A stretch of DNA of 64,000 nt. Origin: Empedobacter falsenii. GTDB lineage: Bacteria; Bacteroidota; Bacteroidia; Flavobacteriales; Weeksellaceae. Each line of letters starts with the position of its first letter. Position 1 is the stretch's first letter. A program made the translations under genes and the position numbers. The stretch is taken from the NCBI RefSeq assembly GCF_019308355.1, contig NZ_JAAGKM010000002.1, forward strand, positions 112,455-176,454. The letters run 5' to 3'. The notes below the pieces were generated by a model. That model did not search any database. It was not told where the DNA came from and worked only from the letters and a program-made list of their open reading frames with translations. Positions 9,142 to 15,826 of the stretch are shown one piece after another.

Positions 9142-9166
9142 AGTACTATGTTTTGCATAATACGTA
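9142..9166. repeat. Dyad element, copy 2 (direct repeat of copy 1)
   Basis: The 25 bases starting AGTACTATGTTTTGCATAAT match the copy at 9031 in 23 positions, 111 bases away, in the same orientation. One arm of the inverted repeat is degraded here. Two copies in a divergent promoter region suggest paired regulator sites or a duplicated promoter. Confidence 0.55.
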
Positions 9167-9314
9167 AACCTAATCGTTGGATGATTTTACTAATAAGACG
9201 CAACAACTTCAAAAATGTTACAAGAATTTTTAATTTTTTTTTAAAATTTTTTTCCTCGGCTGAAAAACTTACATTTATCATTCAATTAATATTAATCAAA
9301 AAATTGCTAAAACA

Positions 9315-10079
9315 TTGAGTTCAATTGTCATATTAGGTGCAGGAAATGTTGCGTTTCACTTAACTCGTGCATTAATCGAAAACACTTGCAATGTTCGACA
9401 AATTTTCAATAGAACATTAGAACATGCTAGAGAAATCGGAGAAGCAAATAGAATTTCGTATACTGATAAAATTTCTGAAATAGAAAAAGCAGACATTTAT
9501 ATTATTGCAAGTGCCGATTCTGGAATCGAAGAATTCTCTCATTATATTCCGTATGATGATGTTTTGGTTGTTCATACTTCTGGATCGTCTCCTATGTCTG
9601 TTCTGAAAGGCGATTACCGAAAAGGCGTTTTTTATCCATTGCAAACTTTTTCGAAAGAAAGAACAATGCGTTATGATAATATTCCATTTTTCATCGAAGC
9701 AGAAAATCCTGAAGATTTGAAAAAATTGAATGAATTAGGAAATCGAATTTCAAACGAAGTTCACAAACTAAATTTTGCAAGTAGAATGCAAGTTCATATG
9801 ACAGGTGTTTGGGCAAATAATTTTGTCAATCATTTATATTATATCGCTGGAAATATTTGTGAACAAAACAATGTTCCGTTCGATGTTTTGTTGCCTCTTA
9901 TACAAGAAACAGCAAATAAAGTGATCGAAATGAGTCCTAAAGATGCGCAAACTGGTCCAGCAAAACGTGGAGATCAAGTCATTATTGATCGTCATTTAGA
10001 GGCCTTACAAGATGATTCGAGATTATTACAGATTTACCAAATATTGACAGATTCAATCAAACGAGTTTACGAAAAATGA
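9315..10079 (+). CDS. Rossmann-like DUF2520 domain protein (putative NAD(P)-dependent oxidoreductase)
   Basis: A 254-residue protein with an N-terminal Rossmann fold (IVILGAGNVAFHLTRAL, nucleotide-binding glycines at about 8-10) and a helical C-terminal DUF2520 domain (MTGVWANNFVNHLYYIA, LLPLIQETANKV, TGPAKRGD), resembling F420- or NADP-dependent oxidoreductases and ProC-like proteins. The substrate is unknown. No ATG is available near the N-terminus; the protein must start at the TTG at 9315, just before the conserved glycine loop. Its stop overlaps the ATG of the next gene (ATGA), so it is coupled to kdsC and then maf. Confidence 0.85.
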   Translation: MSSIVILGAGNVAFHLTRALIENTCNVRQIFNRTLEHAREIGEANRISYTDKISEIEKADIYIIASADSGIEEFSHYIPYDDVLVVHTSGSSPMSVLKGDYRKGVFYPLQTFSKERTMRYDNIPFFIEAENPEDLKKLNELGNRISNEVHKLNFASRMQVHMTGVWANNFVNHLYYIAGNICEQNNVPFDVLLPLIQETANKVIEMSPKDAQTGPAKRGDQVIIDRHLEALQDDSRLLQIYQILTDSIKRVYEK

Positions 10080-10600
10080 TAAGTTATAAAGAAAAACTAA
10101 ATAACATTAAAACCGTTATTTTAGATGTAGATGGAGTTTTGACAGATGGAAATTTAATTTTATTACCAACTGGCGAAATGGTGAGAACAATGAATACGCG
10201 TGATGGTTATGCGATGCAATTAGCCATCAAACAAGGAATTCGTATTGCGGTGATTACAGGCGGAAGAGATGAAGCTGTTGTAAATCGTTTAAAATATTTA
10301 GGCTTAACTGATATTTATGTAAACAAACGTGATAAAGTAGAAGCTTTCGAAGATTTACTTTTTTCTTATGGATTAGATCCTGATGAAATTGCTTATATGG
10401 GCGATGATTATCCAGATTTAGCTGTGATGAATTTAGTTGGATTATCAGCTTGTCCTAACGATGCTTGTATGGATGTACGCAAAGCTTCAGAATATATTTC
10501 GCCAGAAAATGGAGGGAAAGGTTGCGTTCGCGATTTATTAGAACAAATTTTGAAAGTTCAAAACAAGTGGTATAATGCAGAAGAAATTGCTTCTGTATAA
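10076..10600 (+). CDS. kdsC: 3-deoxy-D-manno-octulosonate 8-phosphate phosphatase (KdsC-like HAD)
   Basis: A 174-residue HAD-superfamily phosphatase of the C0 (cap-less) type, expected to form a tetramer and remove phosphate from KDO 8-phosphate in lipopolysaccharide core synthesis. Motif I is VILDVDGVLTDG with D17 and D19, motif II lies in IAVITGG, and later motifs are KRDK and YMGDDYPDLAVM. Length matches KdsC of Bacteroidetes. It overlaps the DUF2520 gene by four bases and is followed 11 bases later by maf, a gene order common in flavobacteria. Confidence 0.9.
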   Translation: MISYKEKLNNIKTVILDVDGVLTDGNLILLPTGEMVRTMNTRDGYAMQLAIKQGIRIAVITGGRDEAVVNRLKYLGLTDIYVNKRDKVEAFEDLLFSYGLDPDEIAYMGDDYPDLAVMNLVGLSACPNDACMDVRKASEYISPENGGKGCVRDLLEQILKVQNKWYNAEEIASV

Positions 10601-10611
10601 AAGAATTTGAA

Positions 10612-11196
10612 ATGTTATTAACAGAAAAACTAAAAGATACCAATATCATTTTGGCATCACAATCGCCAAGAAGAAAAGAACTTTTAGCTGGATTAGGATT
10701 GCAATTTTCGACAATTTCATTGGATATTGACGAAACATTTGATCGCAACGAATTCAAGAAAGAACAAATCACCGAATATCTTTCCGCTAAAAAAGCAAAA
10801 GCTTATACAGATATTCAACCAAATGATTTGATTATTACGTCGGATACAACTGTTTGGGTGGATGATGATTCGTTAGAAAAAGCTTCGAATAGAGAAGAAG
10901 CGTACGAAATGATTAAAAAATTAAGCGGAAAAACACATTCTGTTTATACATCAGTTACAATTCGTTCTTTAGAAAAAGAAGTTACTTTTTCAGACGAAAC
11001 GCAAGTTACTTTCGCAGATTTAACAGATGAAGAAATTTATTTCTACATTGATAATTACAAACCTTTCGATAAAGCGGGCGCTTATGGAGTTCAGGAATGG
11101 ATTGGTTACATTGGTGTGGAGAATATGAATGGAAGTTATTTCAATGTAATGGGACTTCCAACGCACAAACTATATAAAGAATTAGTAAAATTCTAA
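10612..11196 (+). CDS. maf: Maf-like nucleotide pyrophosphatase
   Basis: A 194-residue Maf/HAM1-related house-cleaning pyrophosphatase that acts on nucleoside triphosphates such as dTTP/UTP and modified nucleotides. The signature ASQSPRRKELL is at about 15-25, followed by SDTTVW and the C-terminal DKAGAYGVQEWIG, in which the lysine and glutamine contact the nucleotide. Length is normal. It is the last gene of the DUF2520-kdsC-maf unit and is followed by a terminator hairpin seven bases after its stop. Confidence 0.92.
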   Translation: MLLTEKLKDTNIILASQSPRRKELLAGLGLQFSTISLDIDETFDRNEFKKEQITEYLSAKKAKAYTDIQPNDLIITSDTTVWVDDDSLEKASNREEAYEMIKKLSGKTHSVYTSVTIRSLEKEVTFSDETQVTFADLTDEEIYFYIDNYKPFDKAGAYGVQEWIGYIGVENMNGSYFNVMGLPTHKLYKELVKF

Positions 11197-11202
11197 ACAT
11201 AT

Positions 11203-11228
11203 AATCCAGCTCCGGCTGGATTTTTTTA
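11203..11228 (+). terminator. Intrinsic terminator after maf
   Basis: AATCCAGC and GCTGGATT enclose the four-base loop TCCG and are followed by seven T residues. It lies just after the maf stop. Confidence 0.85.
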
Positions 11229-11423
11229 TTATTTGTCGTATTGAACTTGTTTCAATATCGCATCAAGAAACAGAAAAAAATTAAGCAAACTCAAAATAGC
11301 ACTAAAGTAAAAATCATTCTGATGAAAAGAGGAATCTAAGATTTTTCATTTCTCTAATGCTACATTCAAAATGACAAAAAACTTACATCATTTCACTTTC
11401 TTCCGAAACTTTATTAATTATCG

Positions 11424-11431
11424 TATTTTTG
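11424..11431 (+). promoter_or_regulatory. -7 promoter box (TATTTTTG) for nadD
   Basis: TATTTTTG fits TAnnTTTG and lies 21 bases before the nadD ATG. No clear TTG at the -33 spacing is present. Confidence 0.4.
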
Positions 11432-11452
11432 TTTTTCTAAAAAATCAATTTT

Positions 11453-12019
11453 ATGAAGGTCGGTTTATATTTTGGATCATTCAATCCTATTCATGTCGGA
11501 CATTTAATTATTGCCAATCATTTTCAACAATTCACCGATTTGGATCAGGTTTGGTTTGTGGTTTCGCCTCAAAATCCATTGAAGAAAAAAAGTTCTTTAG
11601 CAAATGAATATGATCGATTAGAAATGGTAGAATTAGCGATTAAAGATTATCCTAATCTTCGTGCTTCTAACATCGAATTTACGTTACCAAAACCTTCTTA
11701 CACGATTGATACATTAATTCATCTAAACGAAAAATTTCCTGAGCATGACTTTGCGTTGATTATGGGTTCTGATAATTTAGATGGAATTTCAAAATGGAAA
11801 AACGCTGAGATTTTAATGCGCGATTATCAAATGTATGTTTATCCGCGTCCTGGTTATTCGCAAGAAGAAAATTTGGATAATGTCGAAATGGTTGAAGCGC
11901 CTTTGATGGAAATTTCTTCTACATTTATCAGAAATGCAATCAAATATGGAAAAAATATAAAACCTATGTTACCTCCAAAAGTTTGGGAATATTTGGATGG
12001 AAGTAATTTGTATGGATAA
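11453..12019 (+). CDS. nadD: Nicotinate-nucleotide adenylyltransferase
   Basis: NadD joins nicotinate mononucleotide and ATP to make deamido-NAD. The 188-residue protein has the nucleotidyltransferase core: GSFNPIHVGHLIIANHF with H14 and H17 of the HxGH motif, then TLIHLNEKFP, FALIMGSDNL and the C-terminal ISSTFIRNAI that replaces the usual ISSTxIR. Length matches the family. It stands 256 bases after maf behind its own promoter box. The other NAD synthesis genes, nadA, nadB and nadC, are in this window at 39.7-44 kb. Confidence 0.95.
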   Translation: MKVGLYFGSFNPIHVGHLIIANHFQQFTDLDQVWFVVSPQNPLKKKSSLANEYDRLEMVELAIKDYPNLRASNIEFTLPKPSYTIDTLIHLNEKFPEHDFALIMGSDNLDGISKWKNAEILMRDYQMYVYPRPGYSQEENLDNVEMVEAPLMEISSTFIRNAIKYGKNIKPMLPPKVWEYLDGSNLYG

Positions 12020-12043
12020 ATTTAATGTGAGAATTTGAAGGTT

Positions 12044-12400
12044 ATGGACTGGGAAAATTTAATAGAATATGAATCATTAAGAATTCAAAAACAATTTGCT
12101 GGTGAAATTCGGTTTGGTCCAACTTTTTTCTCGCTTAATTCTAATCCAGAAATTAAAGAATTGAATAGTAAAATCTTTGGAGATTGGTTTTATAAACACA
12201 ATTCAACGATATATTTACAACAATGGAATTCTACTAGAAATCCAGATATAAATCTTATTTCAATAAATATATTTACACTTGAATATAAAATTGTATTAGA
12301 AAATATAAAATCTGTTTTTGGGAAAATGAGATGCAGAAATAATCAATTATATTTTGTAGATAAATACAATAAAAAAGAATATTTAATCACAGCATCATGA
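12044..12400 (+). CDS. Hypothetical protein, 118 residues
   Basis: A small soluble protein that I do not recognise. It has no signal peptide or membrane span and is rich in aromatic residues and asparagine (GEIRFGPTFFSLNSNPEI, IFGDWFYKHNSTIYLQQW), ending in what looks like a beta hairpin (CRNNQLYFVDKYNKKEY). I choose the ATG at 12044, which is preceded by GAAGG, in place of a TTG nine bases upstream. It follows nadD by 24 bases and overlaps the next gene by four bases (ATGA), so all three are probably cotranscribed. It may be an immunity-like or regulatory protein, but nothing in the sequence decides this. Confidence 0.7.
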   Translation: MDWENLIEYESLRIQKQFAGEIRFGPTFFSLNSNPEIKELNSKIFGDWFYKHNSTIYLQQWNSTRNPDINLISINIFTLEYKIVLENIKSVFGKMRCRNNQLYFVDKYNKKEYLITAS

Positions 12401-12837
12401 CACAACAAGCTACTATAAATAATCTAGAAGAATTAGTTCCTTTATTTGATGCGTATCGTCAATTTTATGATAAGAAATCTGATGTAAAAGCAGCGGAAAA
12501 ATTTCTAGAAGCCAGAATTGTAAATGACGAATCGGTTATCTTTTTAGCCTATAATAAAGACGAAAAAGCAGTTGGTTTCGTACAATTATTTCCTTCATTT
12601 TCATCTACTCGAATGAAACGTTTCTGGATTTTGAATGATTTATTTGTTTCACCAGAATTTCGCGGACAAGGTTTTTCAAGAGAATTGATAGAAGAAGCAA
12701 AAAATCTGTGTCGCAAAACAGATGCTTGTGCAATGTTGTTAGAAACAAGTGTTACGAATGATATTGGAAATTCATTATATCCAAGTGCTGGATTTCAATT
12801 GCGTGATGATGCAAATTTTTATGAATGGGAAGTTTAA
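12397..12837 (+). CDS. GNAT family N-acetyltransferase
   Basis: A 146-residue acetyltransferase of the GNAT fold. Motif A, which binds acetyl-CoA, is visible as LNDLFVSPEFRGQGFSREL (about 89-107), followed by a helix and the C-terminal strand LYPSAGFQLRDDANFYEW. The substrate is unknown; the sequence style (YRQFYDKKSD at the N-terminus) resembles GNATs that act on small amines or amino acids. Its ATG overlaps the end of the preceding hypothetical gene, and its stop overlaps the stop of the convergent DUF3820 gene by four bases, leaving no room for a terminator between them. Confidence 0.88.
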   Translation: MTQQATINNLEELVPLFDAYRQFYDKKSDVKAAEKFLEARIVNDESVIFLAYNKDEKAVGFVQLFPSFSSTRMKRFWILNDLFVSPEFRGQGFSRELIEEAKNLCRKTDACAMLLETSVTNDIGNSLYPSAGFQLRDDANFYEWEV

Positions 12838-13064
12838 CCAAATTGACGTTTCAATTCGTAGATAATATCTTCTAATCCATTTAATTTTATTTCATAAACA
12901 GTGGATAAAAGAATTCCTAATTTCCCTTTCGGAAAACCACCTTTACCAACAAACCATTCCAAATAAGAAACAGGTAAATCGCACAACAATCGCCCTTCGT
13001 ATTTACCGAAAGGCATTTTAGTTGTGACAATTTCTTTTAATATTTCGGGACGAAATCCTTCCAT
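12834..13064 (-). CDS. DUF3820 family protein
   Basis: A 76-residue protein matching the small DUF3820 family, with the characteristic MPFGKYEGRLLCDLPVSYLEW (split here as MPFGKYEGRLLCDLP and SYLEWF), a motif also found as an exonuclease-associated 'FGKYKG' segment. The function is unknown. Its start codon touches the stop of the rhodanese gene upstream, so it belongs to the pth-rhodanese-DUF3820 leftward unit. The convergent overlap with the acetyltransferase stop is only four bases. Confidence 0.85.
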   Translation of the reverse strand: MEGFRPEILKEIVTTKMPFGKYEGRLLCDLPVSYLEWFVGKGGFPKGKLGILLSTVYEIKLNGLEDIIYELKRQFG

Positions 13065-13477
13065 TATTTTGTTACAGTTCCTTTGTACGTTGACATTCCA
13101 TCTTTGAAATTCTTCGCATTTTTGAAACCTTTTTCTTGCATTTTTTCTGTTGCTAATTTTGCTCTAACACCAGATTTGCAATAAATGAAATAATTCTTTT
13201 TTGTATCTAATTTCTGAATTTCTTCTTCGAAATTTGGATTTTTCACATCTATATTTACCGCTCCAGGAACATGACCTTCAGCAAACTCTTCAGGTGTACG
13301 AACGTCTAACAAAACATTCTTATTACTCTTGAAATTAATTTCATTTACATTGTCTAATGTCGAAGTTATTTCTTCTATTTTCGCTTCTTTTCCTTCTGAG
13401 CTTGACGAATTGCTTGCACAAGAACCTAAAAAAAGTGTTCCTGCAATCATTGCAACTCCTAAAATTTTATTTACCAT
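13064..13477 (-). CDS. Rhodanese-like domain lipoprotein
   Basis: A 137-residue exported protein with a lipobox at Cys20 (TLFLGSC) and a single rhodanese domain (about 45-135). The active-site loop is IYCKSGVRA with the catalytic Cys100, and the domain start has the usual LLDVRTPEEFAEGHVPGAVN. It is expected on the periplasmic face of a membrane, moving sulfane sulfur or acting in redox defence; the acceptor is unknown. It overlaps the end of pth by 11 bases and directly precedes the DUF3820 gene. Confidence 0.9.
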   Translation of the reverse strand: MVNKILGVAMIAGTLFLGSCASNSSSSEGKEAKIEEITSTLDNVNEINFKSNKNVLLDVRTPEEFAEGHVPGAVNIDVKNPNFEEEIQKLDTKKNYFIYCKSGVRAKLATEKMQEKGFKNAKNFKDGMSTYKGTVTK

Positions 13478-14033
13478 TATATTGATTCATTGTATTACCT
13501 AATCCTTGAAAAATAAACGACAAAACTGCATCAGCAGCCAAATTCAATCGTTCATTCATTTTTTCATTTTCTTCTGCCGACCAATCGCCTAACACATAAT
13601 CCACTTGTTTACCTTCCGAAAATTCGTTTCCTACACCAAAGCGTAATCGCGCATAATTTTGTCCGCCAACTTTATTTTGAATATCCTTCAAACCATTGTG
13701 TCCACCATCGCTACCTTTTCCACGCATACGAATTGTTCCGAAAGGCAAGTTCAAATCATCTGTAATGACAAAAATATTTTCTAACGAAATATTTTCTTTT
13801 TTCATCCAAAAACGAACCGCATCTCCACTCAAATTCATGTATGTATTTGGTTTTAACAACGTAACTGGACGCGCTTTATATTTAAACTGTGCTACTTCAC
13901 CAAAATTTGATGGTGAAAATTTAGCATCAACTTTTTTAGCAACTTCTTCAACAACCTTGAAACCAATATTATGACGAGTATTTTCGTATTGAGCACCAAT
14001 ATTACCAAGCCCAATAATCAGATATTTTTGCAT
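13467..14033 (-). CDS. pth: Aminoacyl-tRNA hydrolase (peptidyl-tRNA hydrolase)
   Basis: Pth releases peptides from peptidyl-tRNA dropped by ribosomes. The 188-residue protein has the conserved IIGLGNIGAQYENTRHNIGF with catalytic H21, the LLKPNTYMNLSG substrate loop, DDLNLPFG with the catalytic aspartate at about 92, and GGHNGLKDI with H112. Length is normal. It heads a leftward unit with the rhodanese lipoprotein and DUF3820. A -7 box ends four bases before its ATG, suggesting a very short or absent leader. Confidence 0.95.
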   Translation of the reverse strand: MQKYLIIGLGNIGAQYENTRHNIGFKVVEEVAKKVDAKFSPSNFGEVAQFKYKARPVTLLKPNTYMNLSGDAVRFWMKKENISLENIFVITDDLNLPFGTIRMRGKGSDGGHNGLKDIQNKVGGQNYARLRFGVGNEFSEGKQVDYVLGDWSAEENEKMNERLNLAADAVLSFIFQGLGNTMNQYNGK

Positions 14034-14037
14034 GAAA

Positions 14038-14045
14038 CAAAATTA
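14038..14045 (-). promoter_or_regulatory. -7 promoter box (TAATTTTG, minus strand) for pth
   Basis: Read on the minus strand, TAATTTTG is followed by TTTC and then the pth ATG, so initiation would give little or no leader. It is divergent from the tlpA-like promoter. Confidence 0.5.
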
Positions 14046-14052
14046 CATCTTT

Positions 14053-14084
14053 TTGCAATGATTAGAAATAAATATTTACCTTTG
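14053..14084 (+). promoter_or_regulatory. Promoter, TTG-N21-TACCTTTG, for the thioredoxin-like gene
   Basis: TTG at 14053-14055 and TACCTTTG at 14077-14084 are 21 bases apart, within the flavobacterial consensus. The gene starts at 14146. Confidence 0.6.
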
Positions 14085-14145
14085 CTTTAAAGTCTACTGA
14101 ATTGGTATAGATTTTGTAAATACATGAAATCGATAAAAAATTATC

Positions 14146-14661
14146 ATGAGAAAAATAATTAGCGTTTTAATATTATTTGTTGGAATTAATGCATTTTCGC
14201 AAAAAATTCCGTCAGTGATGAAAACTGAATTTCCGGAGGCAGCCTTACAGGATATAGTGGTAACTTCTGAAGGAAATTCGGCAACCATAGAAAAAGCTTT
14301 TTCAAACTATAAAGGAAAAATTGTCTTGTTGGATTTGTGGGCAACATGGTGTGGAGATTGTATCAAAAACATGCCTGCTTTGAAATCTTTGCACGAAAAA
14401 AATCCTGACGTAACCTTTGTTTACCTTTCAATGGACAAAACGGAGGAAGCATGGAAAAAAGGGATTGAAAAATATCAAATTGAAGGTCAGCACTTTTACA
14501 TGGGAAATAATTGGAAAGGTAATTTTGGCACAGGTATTGATTTAAATTGGATACCTCGGTATATGGTTCTTGATCAAAATGGAAAAATTGCAGATTACTA
14601 CAGTGTAAAAGCAGATGATCCGAAAGTTCAAGAAACAATTGATCGTTTAAGAAATAAATAG
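14146..14661 (+). CDS. TlpA-like thioredoxin-fold exported protein
   Basis: A 171-residue exported thiol-disulfide protein. The signal peptide is MRKIISVLILFVGINAFSQ; the thioredoxin fold has LLDLWATWCGDCIKNMPAL with the redox pair C69 and C72 (CGDC in place of the common CGPC), then LSMDKTEEAWK and WIPRYMVLDQNGKI with the cis-proline region. TlpA/ResA relatives reduce disulfides in the periplasm, for instance in cytochrome c maturation; the partner here is unknown. It is a single gene with its own promoter and terminator. Confidence 0.88.
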   Translation: MRKIISVLILFVGINAFSQKIPSVMKTEFPEAALQDIVVTSEGNSATIEKAFSNYKGKIVLLDLWATWCGDCIKNMPALKSLHEKNPDVTFVYLSMDKTEEAWKKGIEKYQIEGQHFYMGNNWKGNFGTGIDLNWIPRYMVLDQNGKIADYYSVKADDPKVQETIDRLRNK

Positions 14662-14680
14662 TTTATAGTTTACCAACCTG

Positions 14681-14712
14681 AGGGTGATTGAAATTAAAAA
14701 ATCAATCACCCT
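14681..14712 (+). terminator. Intrinsic terminator after the thioredoxin-like gene
   Basis: AGGGTGATTGA and TCAATCACCCT form an 11-base perfect stem with a ten-base A-rich loop and are followed by a T run. Confidence 0.85.
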
Positions 14713-14845
14713 TTTTTTTGATTACTTGTTAGTAATCAGTTGTTTCCGTAGAATCGAAACAAATATTATATATTTTTTTGTAGAGTATTTTTTGTATTAA
14801 ACTTTTAGTTATTATTGCATTGATTTTAATACCCTTTTTATTTAT

Positions 14846-15826
14846 ATGAAAATATGCTTCGTAATGTATCCTTGGGACAAGGTTGAACCAGGTAAAGATA
14901 CCACAATGCGAATTATCAAAGAATGCGTAGACCGTGGTTTTGAAGTATCCTATTTGACAAAAAAAGATATCTCTATTGCCAAAGGTAAAGTTGTAGGAAA
15001 CTGCAAAAAGATGATAACTACAGAAACAAATGATTGTGTTGAGTTTTATCACACCATGAAATTTGAAAGTAGTATAAAAGATTTGACCGAATTTGATATA
15101 ATTTTTATGAGAGCCGATCCACCAATTGATCCGCTTTTGTTGAATATGTTAGAATTAATCGAAGATAAAGTTTTCTTCGTGAATAAAATTTCGGGATTAC
15201 GTAAAGCAAATAATAAAATATACGCCGCATCTTTTGATGATGGTCTAGAAACAATTGTTCCTCAAACACTTATTACAAAAGATATTGATTTGATAAAATC
15301 GTTTGTAGAAGAAAATAATTTCGAGAAATTTATCATCAAACCTTTAGACGGAATGGGTGGTAAAGGTGTTATACTTTTCGAACGAAAAAATATTGGTAAC
15401 TTAAGCTCGATTTGCGATTTTTATATCAATCATACCGGATATTCTCAGCCTATTATTTGTCAAAATTATATAGAAGGTGCAGAAAAAGGTGATGTTCGCG
15501 CTATTGTGATTAATGGTGAACCGATTGGTGCAATTATGCGTGTTCCTGCAGAAGGTGACCACCGTTCTAATATTTCGGCTGGTGGTTCTGCGATTAGACA
15601 CGAAATGAGTGAACATGAGTTAGATTTATGCCGTAAAATAGGAAAACAATTAAATGAAGATGGAATTTATTTTTGTGGTATCGATTTGATTAACGGAAAA
15701 ATGGTTGAGCTAAATGTAGTAAGTCCTGGAGGAATTGTTCCTCACAATAATGTAAACAATAACAACGAAATTCAGAAACAAATCGTGTCGATGTTATTGG
15801 AGAAATATAAAGAATTTAAAGCATGA
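14846..15826 (+). CDS. Glutathione-synthetase-like ATP-grasp ligase
   Basis: A 326-residue ATP-grasp enzyme most like prokaryotic glutathione synthetase (GshB). The N-terminal substrate domain has FDIIFMRADPPIDPLLLNML, close to the GshB 'mRkDPPfd' motif. The ATP-grasp part has the glycine-rich loop KPLDGMGGKGVILFE (about 167-181), the RVPAEGDHRSNISAGGSA loop and the metal-binding ELNVVSPGG near the C-terminus. In a bacillithiol organism without a visible gshA, the product need not be glutathione; it may ligate another amino acid or peptide. Its stop overlaps the next gene by four bases, so it works with the FGase/DUF1704 fusion. The gene style matches its neighbours. Confidence 0.85.
   Translation: MKICFVMYPWDKVEPGKDTTMRIIKECVDRGFEVSYLTKKDISIAKGKVVGNCKKMITTETNDCVEFYHTMKFESSIKDLTEFDIIFMRADPPIDPLLLNMLELIEDKVFFVNKISGLRKANNKIYAASFDDGLETIVPQTLITKDIDLIKSFVEENNFEKFIIKPLDGMGGKGVILFERKNIGNLSSICDFYINHTGYSQPIICQNYIEGAEKGDVRAIVINGEPIGAIMRVPAEGDHRSNISAGGSAIRHEMSEHELDLCRKIGKQLNEDGIYFCGIDLINGKMVELNVVSPGGIVPHNNVNNNNEIQKQIVSMLLEKYKEFKA

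Larger units (their letters stand above)
9014..9314. other. 301-base divergent intergenic region
   Basis: This AT-rich spacer lies between two divergent genes. Apart from the duplicated 25-base dyad element described separately, it holds long A and T runs and no reading frame, RNA gene or clear TAnnTTTG box that I can defend. Confidence 0.6.

Noticed and set aside
10455..10772. 105-residue leftward frame over kdsC and maf
   Set aside because: It lies on the opposite strand of two well-supported genes and has no family-like text.
11371..11607. 78-residue rightward frame overlapping the start of nadD
   Set aside because: It is in another frame of nadD and its text is a frame shadow with no domain-like features.
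14729..15052. 107-residue leftward frame before the ATP-grasp gene
   Set aside because: Mostly antisense to the ATP-grasp gene and rich in Cys/Phe/Tyr, without start signal or homology I know.
14846..15826. Plain annotation as glutathione synthetase gshB
   Set aside because: The fold and motifs are GshB-like, but bshC points to bacillithiol and the coupled FGase/DUF1704 gene suggests another substrate, so I kept the general name.
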